Source: Hypomesus transpacificus
Lineage: Eukaryota > Chordata > Actinopteri > Osmeriformes > Osmeridae
Direction: 5' to 3'
Length of the DNA stretch: 64,000 bases
Assembly: GCF_021917145.1 (NCBI RefSeq)
Contig: NC_061074.1
Span: 10,132,860 to 10,196,859 of the forward strand
Numbering within the stretch: position 1 is the first letter of the stretch; each line of letters opens with the position of its first letter. Positions 54,425-64,000 of the stretch are shown piece by piece. A program made the translations under genes and the position numbers. The notes below the pieces were generated by a model. It did no database searches. It was not told where the DNA came from and saw nothing but the letters and a program-made list of their open reading frames with translations.

Positions 54425-54599
54425 ACCCCCCCTCCCCTCCCATCCCTCCCCTCCCTCCCCTCCCCTCCCTCCCTCCCTCCCTCCCTCCCTCCCTCCCTCC
54501 CTCCCTCCCTCCCTCCCTCCCTCCCTCCCTCCCTCCCTCCCTCCCCTCCCCTCCCCTCCCCTCCCCTCCCCTCCCCTCCCCTCCCTCCCTCCCTCCCCC
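54425..54599. repeat. Polypyrimidine (CCCT)n/(CCCCT)n tract
   Basis: About 175 bp of nearly uninterrupted C and T on the + strand, as CCCT, CCCTC and CCCCT units; the - strand is a long G-rich purine run. Six overlapping open frames across it are artefacts. The tract could form triplex or G-quadruplex structures. Confidence 0.95.
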
Positions 54600-55116
54600 A
54601 CACACAGAGGCTGTTTGATCAGCTCTGAGATCATCCTGTGGCCTTAATCAGGACTGGAGCACAAGCTGAAAGAGTTTGGTTTATATCCTTGCCGCTCCCT
54701 GAATCCCTCATAACAGTAACCACAATAATGGTGAACTGGAAGCCAAGCACAAGTAGTGGGTGAGATGTTTGGATCTAGAGTGTCTAGAAAAAGTATATTA
54801 TACTAAATGCATTTTTTAAGTATGTATTTTCAGCATGATCTACCCTCTAGGCTGCTATGTCTGGTTCCCAGCAGTCCCTAACATGGCGTCCTGCCAGTGT
54901 ATAAGGTTTCGAGAAGTGCGTATGTCCTATTTGAGGTCACAGAAACATGAGTGGAAAGTTTTTGTGACGTTTGCCGGCCGTGGCATTCTTCTGCGTGCTC
55001 TTACTACATCACAGCGCTATGTCGATCTGTGATGTCTGTGCTCAGGTACTTCAAGCTGTTTGACTGACACACAAAGCTGTTAGTGACCCTTTCATCAATC
55101 TCTCCCATTCTGTTTA

Positions 55117-55300
55117 CATTTACATTACATTTATGCATTTAGCAGACGCTTTTATCCAAAGCGACTTCCAAGAGAGAGCTTTACAAAAGAGCATAGGTCA
55201 CTGATCATAACAACGAGGTAGTCCCAAACATTGCAAGCAGCCAAAACATGAAGCATACATTGTGAAAAAACTAAACAAGTGCCAAAGGGAAGACCCATAA
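55117..55300 (-). mobile_element. Second SINE-like family sharing the LINE tail
   Basis: TTTACATTTACATTACATTTATG then TTAGCAGACGCTTTTATCC and AAAGCGACTTCCAAGAGAG. It has the same tail as the SINEs at 6021-6215 but a different body. A tail-only trace occurs at about 22258-22292. Confidence 0.55.
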
Positions 55301-56168
55301 GAGCATGCAGTTATACAAGTTACAAATTAAAACAACATGAACCACAAAAAGTGCAGGACTGTACCTGTGGAAGAACAATCAACAGTAAAGTATTTCACAG
55401 CGAGTACAAGACACATTGTTTTGCCTTTTGTTTGCCTGCTAAGTCAAGTGATCTCAGAAGGATCACAGACGCATGCGAGTTATTCAGTTCTATGCTACAT
55501 GTTATTATTGTATAGACTGAATTCAGCTGATGCAGAAAACGGTGCCAATGATGAATGCAAATGGTTCCTAATAAGAATGTAGTTGTTGAACTAATTAATA
55601 ACTTGTAGCTTTGAGAGGACAGTTCAGGCATTTGATTAGCCATCTTGGTTTCTCTGTGGAAGTATTTGGGAGTTGCTGCGGAAAGGGGCCAAGTAGGGAG
55701 AGTATGTGTCTCAGTCTCAACTTGTTTAAGTAGGAAAAACATCTGGATTGTGTGGGAGTGGGAACTCTTTCCTTTGCTTAAAAGAATGACATTAGGCATG
55801 CAGTTCTCTTCCACATCAGACACATGTTGATACCAGTGTTTGGATCTCTTGATGAAAGCCATTGAGAAGGTGTGCCGTTTTACAATATATTATTATTATA
55901 TAATTTTGGTGTTAACTAAGTTTGGGACATCTCAGTAGCATCAAACATCCTAACAAACAGTGTGATCCTTTATGTGATGGTTTTGGCTGAGGTGTGGTCT
56001 GTGTTTGTCACTGGTGTTAAAATATGTTTGTTTCTGCTGTGCAAGGGAAAAGGGAGTCAGTTAAAGGGTCACATACATGCCCACATACTCACTAACCCTA
56101 ACCCAGACAGAGTGCAAGCCTGTGTGGAGGGAAGGGTTATGTTCCCTGCCAAAGTAGTTCCCCTTTCA

Positions 56169-56200
<32 letters not shown>

Positions 56201-58179
56201 TTAACGTTACAGCCTGCTTGAAAATGCATGTCTTTTTCTATTGTTTCTTGTGAGTGAGAGATCAAATGGAGAGAGATTTTATAGATATTTTTTCTTATTA
56301 TTTAATGAGATGTAAACCAAATACAGAAATGTCTTGTCTGCCTGAGTAATTTTCCGGTTGTATTTCCTGGTTCTTCATCGTATTGGCTGTCCCTCCTCTT
56401 CACCCATGAAGGCTTGCTGTCTTTTAATCAACTTATTGTTTGATACAATCCCTGAGTGATGGTATTAAGAACAAAACCTGTTCCGCAGGAGAATTCTCAT
56501 ACAAAATGTATGAAAGCTTATTGTAGATGTAATCCTCTATGGGTTTAATACTAATAAAATATTACGCTAACAAAATATTCTATTTTTTTTTATATTGCAG
56601 TGTATTGTTTGTAGTTGAAAAGGGCGTTTGAATTGCAAAGTGCCGCGTGTTGGCATCTGTTTTTAGTGTGTGCGTTAATCACAGTACGCTACTACACGGG
56701 CGAGCGACGAGAGAGAGAGGATCGTTGAGTGTTCTGTCGCTGAACATGACCTGCGCTCTGACGTAAGTCGGAGAGAATGTCAACGCACTTTGTGGTCACT
56801 CATCTGTAATAGTAATGCTATCCTCTTACTGGGGATCTGCTGGCTGAAGTGGCCCCATGCTCCCCCCCCCCCCCCCACACACACACACACAGACACACAC
56901 ACAGACACACACACACACACAAAATAAAAAACCCTGGTCCTGCTTCTTGCTGTACTGTAATGCCAGCAGGAGGAGCTTAGGTAGCACCCCTAGCTCACTA
57001 CCTTATTAGGAGCTCCTGAATCTATGACCAGGTTCCTTTTTGTATGTGTGATTGAGTGTACTGTATGTACTGTACCGTGTGCATGTGTGCATACATGATT
57101 TTACTCTCAGTTCTGCCTGCTGTTATTGCTATGCAAGCGTAAGGTGCTTAATCATGTTGGCTATTTCAGACATTATGAAGTGTGTGTGTGTGTGTGTGTA
57201 CGTATGTGTATGATTTTGGGGCACATGCAGCATGTGGTCATTGAAAAGCTTCTTAGTTGAAGAAACGGGCCAAGCGACCACAGTTTACCATCTGGAAAAT
57301 TCCTGTACTAATAGCAGCATCTAGAGCTTTATACTTTGGCAGTGTTGGAATGTCATCCTGAACTGTCAGTTATGTGTTTGGACTTGTGGCTTTCAAGTTC
57401 ATTCTTTGCAGTGTACTGCAACATTTTGGTTTTCTAAGTAAAGAGCAGAAAGCCAAATCAATTTCAGATCTAAAGAAAGTAAGGTTGGGTGCATGGGGCT
57501 GCTGTCTTTTCAGATCCTTGTTTTGCGCTGAGACTAGGAGAAGGGCATGTCTTTTATAATACTCCTCGTAAATCTTGTATTTTTGACTAAGGTTTACAGT
57601 TTCACTTATTGCATTACAGTATATTTCTCATATCCATCCAGTGTGGAATCAGCTCTTGAGTTGAAGCTTCCTCCAGCTGGTCTGGTCTGACACACTTTTC
57701 AGTCTACAGGCTTTGATTTGACTTTACATTTACATTTTAAGGATCAGGTTTGCTGATGTCTGTTTCCTCGGCAAGGGGAACTCGTTTTGATAAACCCCTA
57801 AATAAAAGGTTGAGTTAGTTATGTAGTTCTCATCACAGTATCTTCCTGCACAAACAATGGAGAGCTGATCAGGGGGTGTCTTCCTGTCTGTAAGGATGTC
57901 AGTGGACCTGCTGATGCCCCACGTCAGGCAGTAAAATAACGCTGTAGGCAGGGACGTCATTGCATAACAGAAACGTTAAATGTGCTCTGTATAGACTCTC
58001 ATCCCTCTGATGTGCTAAAGGCCAAGGACAGAAATAGTAGGCCTACATTCTTACACTCACACACTCAACAGATTCTTTCAAATCCTCTTGATGTCAGGCC
58101 AAACGGTGATGTCACCCAAATGTTGTCCATATCTAAGGTGCCATCCGTTTTCTAATGCTGTTTTCCTCTTCATTACAGA
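55301..58179. other. Non-coding, simple repeats only
   Basis: Contains (AT)n at 56168-56196, a C15 run followed by (CA)n at 56862-56920, and (TG)n at 57181-57200. No gene is recognisable; the small ORFs lack domains. Confidence 0.55.
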
Positions 58180-60158
58180 ATAACAATCCAGCTCTTCAGA
58201 TGGATCCAGGCTGTAGATCCTTCCACGCCTGAACAGATCTTTCCACTGGGTGTTGCTGATCACACGTCACAACACGTATCTAATCTATAGCCATCACCAC
58301 TCACAACCTCACAAACTGGACCTAGCTGCAGCAGAGCTGCGTATGTCAGTAGCAGTCGCCTGCAGGTCAATGTCACGCTGCCTCCGCAGTCAACTTCCTC
58401 GATGAAGAAGAAGAAGAAGCGGCGGAACCAGATGACTGTCGGCCCAACCTCACCTCAGGACACAGATCGCTGCCATACAGAACCGCACTGGAATCCCTCT
58501 CCCCCCAAGACCTTCCAGCCTTGTTCTCTTCCTCCTCCACATACATCGGCTTTAGTCCATTTTAGTTATGGTATTTGTATCAGTATGAATACTGTTTCTC
58601 CTATCCCTATGGTCACGTCTGCCTTTTTTAGCTTTTTATTGAAAAACAAGTTGGCGTAAGTCGGCTGCTACCATGACAACAAAGGTGCTTTGCCTAGGAC
58701 TCCAGTCCATCTTTCAATAAATGAGGTACTTGATCTACAGCCTTACAGGTTCCATGTTCCAGTGGGACTAAACCTCAGCATGTCAATGTTACATCAGTAA
58801 ATTCTAAACTCTGACATATCAGGGTCCAATCTACAGATTGGATGACACAGCAAAGGTACTTGAGGTACTAATGATGATACGAGACTGTAACTCTTTTCTT
58901 GTCAGTCTGACTTGTGTGTTTGACTGAATGACTGCTAGTAATAACCATTTGGGGCTCCTTTTTGTGTTGCGTTGCTTTTCTTTAGACATATCAAACAAGA
59001 AACCTCAGGCTAAGCTCAAAATGAGTTGAATTATAACAATGCCAGTCACTAGTACATTACTCGGCAAAGGTACTGTAGAATCACAAAGACTATCCCACCT
59101 GTCTCTCCCACCTGTCTCTCCGATAGCGATACATCTGGAGAGACTTGAAGGCTGTGATAACATTAAATTAATTAAATTATTATAATATTTTTCAGGAGAA
59201 AAGAAACGGTAACCGATTCACAATTCAAGGTGTATGAAAAATAATAAATTATACTTACTGCGGAAAACTTTTGAGCAACATTTGCATAACATTTTATTAA
59301 CGTTTGCTAACAAATTGCAATATTTAAAAGTGCTTGCTTTAAATTGTTAGTTTTTTTTTGCTTTAAGAGTTGATGACAATTATGTTTCTGATATTTTTAT
59401 GTTGATGTAATAGAAGCTTGCCTTGTCTTATCTACTTAGAGTTGGGTTGCTTTTGAGTTTTTTTTATTGGAAGAATCAAATTGATTCAAGGTACTGCTTC
59501 CATAGAGTGCAAATTAATTTCATACACGCATCACAGTGGGCCAGACCCTGGGAACTTTGAACTCCTGATTCTGTGTGTACGTCATCTGTTAGTGGCAGTT
59601 GGGCCCGTGTGCCATTTAATAGGCTCTGGCTGTTTCTGTCACCCAACAGGCTTAGTTGTGCTCAGACATCTGCCCTCAGTGCTACTTTCACAAGCAGATT
59701 AGCTCCTTACTGGGACACAGTGCAGTGACACTGCTTGCTTTTCACTCTGCTTCCCCTCACCATGGGAATCACCTTACAGTTTAGATGGTCTCACACATGA
59801 TCAAGTAGCTGTATTAATTGACATTGTAAAATTTCCACCAATCGAATCATGCACTGTAAATAATGTATTGCAAAAAAAAAAATATGGATCAGTGAAATGC
59901 ATGAATGGATGAGTTGATAAACTGAATGATGGATGAATGGGATGAAACATCCACATGGATGACAAGTGACTGCATGAATATTGGATTAACTATTGACTGA
60001 CCAGATGATGATGAACAACTGAATGGATGTACAAATATGGGAAACGATGAATGCATTCAGCAGATGGGGCTCTGCTTGTCCCTAGCCTCTCTTTTAGTCT
60101 AAGAAATTCATTCAACTTTCTGGAACTTACTCTGTAATAAAATCTTTTTCGCACATTG
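58180..60158 (+). other. irs1: Candidate irs1 3'-UTR exon
   Basis: A strong acceptor (TTTCCTCTTCATTACAG, ending 58179) is followed by mostly non-repetitive sequence with polyadenylation signals AATAAA at 58716-58721 and 60136-60141. Position and orientation fit the untranslated second exon known from mammalian IRS1. No transcript evidence is available, so the limits are tentative. Confidence 0.3.
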
Positions 60159-61342
60159 AGGTCTTTATTTTTGACGGTATTTGCTTGGTGTTAAGGGTGC
60201 GGGGGAGGTATGTGTGCATTTCTATCTTTAAAGCTTGAGAGACGAAAGGTCAAATACCATCCGTCATGAGACATCGATCACAAAGTGGAAAAGGAAGTTT
60301 GTACTTAATTCACTTTGAATGAGGGTGACTCAAATTAGCTCTAAACATCAGGCGCAGCAGCAGCTAACAGTGAATTAAACGGTCATACTTTGGAAGAGGC
60401 AGGGTCACAGGGGCAAGAACAGTGGTAGGGGGCATTCATGATACCTGACAACACACACAAACATGTCTGCTTTGACCTACCAGTGGAGCCATGAGTCAGG
60501 ACTGTCAACCTTGAAGATTTTCTCTGAGTCATCTCAGCCCAATGTTCTGTTCTCTTTAATCTACCTTTCCTCCAACAATCACAATCTCTATGCACCCTTT
60601 TATTGCAAAATCAACTTTTGTTTTTTAATACTGCCTCAATATATTCTAGTTTTATTGGACACACACGATAATATACTGGCTTTTAATGGAGTACGACAAC
60701 TGCACTCGGTCTAAGTTTAGCCTGGCATCTGCACAGCACCCAGCCACACCTCCACACAACTGCACCGTGTGTCAGTGGGCAGAAACAGAATTTGAGAATG
60801 ACTGGAGCAATGTACAACACAAACACACAAGTTATATAACTTTGTACGCATGTAATTATTGATCAGACAAAAAGACATCAAAGACTTCACAGAGGGTCAA
60901 TAACATCAGAGTGAGGTGTAGAATTAGAGATAGACACAGAAAGAGAGAGGGAAAGAGAAAGACTGAGAGAGGGAGGAGGGGGGGGGGACCAGAAAGAGGT
61001 AGAGAGGTAATGGTTTTCCCCATCCTCCTTCACATAGAGAGTGACCTGGACAATGTCGTGGCAGTATGGAATGACGGCGTTACCCTGATTAGCTCACAGT
61101 TGCACTCTACCCCAGACACCTTCATGTGAAGTCTAAAGAGAGTGCTTACCCTCTCTGGCCTTGATGAACCCCTTCACCCTGCCAGCTCTGGGATCAAAAC
61201 CAATAACTGCCTGCTAGTCTCAGCGTATATTAATTTTCTCACCACCACTCCAAAAGTACTGTACTATTATAGTATTCTCATATGTTTATTATTGTGATAT
61301 AATGTCATCTAGTCACTGAAGCCCCGAGGTAGATCAAACAAT
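60159..61342. other. Non-coding, nothing recognised
   Basis: No coding potential beyond short ORFs. A purine-rich AGAGAGGG stretch lies at about 60940-61010. Confidence 0.5.
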
Positions 61343-61645
61343 ACCAGCCTGCTAGCCTGGCTAGATCATACAGCCTGCAGCCTGGCTAGGTCATGCAGGC
61401 TAATAGCCTGGCTAGATCATACAGCCTGCTAGCCTGGCTAGGTCATGCAGCCTGCTAGCCTGGCTAGGTCATACAGCCTGCTAGCCTGGCTAGATCATAC
61501 AGCCTGCTAGCCTGGCTAGATCATACAGCCTGCTAGCCTGGCTAGGTCATACAGGCTGCTAGCCTGGTTAGGTCATGCAGCCTGCTAGCCTGGCTAGATC
61601 ATACAGCCTGCTAGCCTGGCTAGGTCATACAGTACCAGCCTGCTA
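61343..61645. repeat. 26-bp minisatellite, about 11 copies
   Basis: Tandem units of CAGCCTGCTAGCCTGGCTAG followed by RTCATA or close variants. Units alternate between TAGATCATA and TAGGTCATA/TAGGTCATGC forms, suggesting higher-order two-unit amplification. Non-coding. Confidence 0.92.
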
Positions 61646-64000
61646 GCCTTGGTCCAGCTATAAACTTGGCTCTGCTGGGCTGTGAGTCTGGAAGGCTGAT
61701 TAAGAGCCTCTCTGAGATGGTGGATTGAGACAAAGGAAAGGATAGAGACAGTTGCAAAGACAGAAACAGTGAGAAAGGGGGTGGAATTAGAGGAGAGACT
61801 GTTAGTGTGGAAAAAGTTGTTTTTCTATAGTGAAGTGAAAAAATGTAATGTAGGTTATCACCATTACATGGGGGGAGGGGTGTCTACTAGTGTTACCAAT
61901 CAAACATATCCAGTTTCAAATAACATTTTGCCAGTCAAGTTCATTTTTCAGTAGAAAACTGGCATTCTTCCTACTTGTGTGTTTTGTTGTATCTTTGCTT
62001 GTGTTTTTGCTGGAGTATTTAGTCGACAGCCGGCATTGTTTGTGTCACATTCATGGTCAGTTTCTTTGGACACTGGCCCTTCTGGGTGGTGAGACTGTTA
62101 CCACGACGACCGCCAGGCATGCGACTCTCCTGGCCCTCATCCTGGCCCCCTACACACTACAGATCTCCCATAAGCCTCTGCTCTCCCCACACCAGGAACA
62201 ACAGGTCTCAACATTCCATTCCCGTTTCCAGGGCTACCCCCATACCGACAACACAGCCAGGCTTCTTAACCCTTTGCTAACCTTCACTTGCCACTTCCAC
62301 TGACACGGATGCCACACACAGGCGCACACGCCCCCCCCTCCCCCCTCACACGCATCACACCCTCTTACACACACTCAAAATAAAACACTTACCATTCATT
62401 TTCATGCGTGTCACACACGCCACACCACACACACACACACTTCTTACATATAACACGTTTCTCTTTTAAGCTGCAGATCATTTACCGTGACGCAACGGGT
62501 ACCAATGTAACGCAATGCACCATAACATAACATTGGCTTGGTGCGTCTTTGTGTTTTTACCTCAAGGGGGAGTTAAGCTGCATTCAAATGATCACTGGAA
62601 CATTCATGGCTTAGTCTGGTGTAAAACTTTATTGCATTAATGAGCTTTTTGGTTGGCTCGAACCATTCACATTCCATGAGTCTTTTAAAACTTAAGTTCT
62701 CTGACTCAAGCATGTGACAACCACCTTTCATAAACAATGCTTTAGCCAGCTATGTCACCGAAAAGCAAGGTTTTCAATGGCCCTAGTTGGGGGTGTTTAA
62801 ACTTGAGGAGTGAGGTCACACTATTCGGTTGCACCAGAGACACAGAGAGAAATAAAAACTTTTATGCAACATCAGGATCCAGGCCTGGCTTTAAACCATA
62901 TATTGTATATATATTGAACCCTAAACCCATTTCTCTCTGCACATGGGAAAAACAAAAGCTCACATATTTATGTGTTAATGTGTGTTTGTGTGTGTGAAAG
63001 TGAAAGATTTAAAGGAAATGGTTGAAACAAATAGACATAGATAGCTTCCCTTCGTTGGCGTCTAGGTGACTGTGTTGGGCTGACCTGACGACATGGGAGT
63101 GTGAGGGAGAGGGCAGGTGAGGTGAGATGTTGTTGGTCAGAAGAGGGGGTTGGGGTGCGAAGCCCTGAAGAGCCCATTCGGGGGTTGTTGTTCCCCCTTG
63201 GAGCCAGGAACAAGTGAGTCTTAACAGGCCAGACACATCAAAGGATGCCTGCCAGCCTTCAGCCTATTGACAAACGTAGCGTAGGGAGAGGGGACATACA
63301 GGGGAGAAGGCCTAGGGGAAGCCTGCTTTGTCCAACAGAATATTTGCAGTGCTGGGAAGGCCAGGATTGAAGATGACAAAAGGTGGTTGGCAGTTGATTG
63401 TGAATTTACCAGTCTCTTCCAACCCCACCGTGAATCTACACATCCCTGCACATGTTTTTCGTCCTGTCATGCAATTTTCCGTTAAATGGGACGTCTCTCC
63501 TACAACTAAGACCACAAAGTTTTTGATAATTTAGGTGTTTTGGTGTTTAAGTTTGTAAGATTTGTGGTATTTCTGTGGTGATCTCATAGGGCAGGAATGA
63601 CTCTCCCTGGGACTGTTTAGCCTTCTAAATGAGGGAGAAAGGGGGCCTTGGCAGGATGCATGAGTCCAGTAGCAGTCGTCAGAATGTGTGCTCACTAGCT
63701 GCTATCGTTTAGACTGGCAAGGCAACCTGTATGTTGATTTAAGTTCCAGATGAGCTTCAAACTCTCCATGTACTGTTAGTGAGACTGGTTACCAGGGCAT
63801 AACAAGCACACCACACTGAAATGCAAAAACATTTATTTCTCCCATAGTCAATTAATTCCTCAAAGGAATACATTGTTACAATGATCATAATCTTTTTTTG
63901 TCTTTTGACATATTCAGAAAAATAAATACTCAAACACTCTCAGTGCAAGAAAGACAAAACTGTGACATCACTGTGCTTTCATTTTTATCTCATCCACAGT
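61646..64000. other. Non-coding to window end
   Basis: CA-rich stretches at about 62300-62450. ORFs up to 137 codons (61890-62303) have low-complexity composition and no recognisable domain. I see no gene. Confidence 0.5.

Noticed and set aside
54304..54647. Pro/Ser-rich and Gly/Arg-rich ORFs on both strands
   Set aside because: All six are readings of the CCCT polypyrimidine tract.

Overview
The window is teleost fish nuclear DNA. It shows multi-exon vertebrate genes with GT-AG introns, C2H2 zinc-finger genes of the fish multi-copy type, tRNA-derived SINEs, several non-autonomous hAT-type DNA transposons and a decayed LINE. The species cannot be fixed from the sequence. Two conserved genes anchor it, both on the + strand: a type IV collagen alpha-4 chain (col4a4, 7882-27009, 5' end missing) and insulin receptor substrate 1 (irs1, 48604-51726). 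In human the same genes lie in the same relative orientation (COL4A4, RHBDD1, IRS1), which supports the alpha-4 and irs1 assignments. No rhbdd1 was found between them here.

Layout. 1-7881: non-coding, probably a col4a4 intron, with SINE and other mobile-element remnants and one unexplained 166-codon ORF. 7882-27009: 43 in-phase col4a4 exons (about 1,613 codons) ending in a complete NC1 domain, plus a candidate 9-nt micro-exon. A 5.8-kb intron (13804-19616) holds an antisense C2H2 zinc-finger gene with its own 5' exons, a head-to-head telomeric-repeat block and transposon debris. 27010-29980: col4a4 3' flank. 29985-47050: three more copies of the zinc-finger unit (genes at 30987-32090, 34308-35165 and 43950-45143, all on -), interrupted by hAT-like insertions with clear 8-bp target-site duplications and by a LINE. 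The last copy carries along a duplicated col4a4 exon that now has an in-frame stop. 47051-48603: irs1 upstream region. 48604-51726: irs1 coding exon. 51744-64000: probable irs1 3'-UTR intron, a candidate 3'-UTR exon, simple repeats and a 26-bp minisatellite.

How the pieces relate. Col4a4 makes one chain of the alpha3-alpha4-alpha5(IV) basement-membrane network, and irs1 is the cytoplasmic docking protein of insulin/IGF signalling; their adjacency is ancient paralogon structure, not shared function. The striking local event is the birth of a four-member zinc-finger family. One member sits antisense inside a collagen intron, and the segmental duplication copied collagen exon sequence with it. 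Recurrent 5'-exon structure and upstream ORFs suggest the copies are, or recently were, transcribed genes. Their DNA-contact residues differ while the finger scaffold stays nearly constant.
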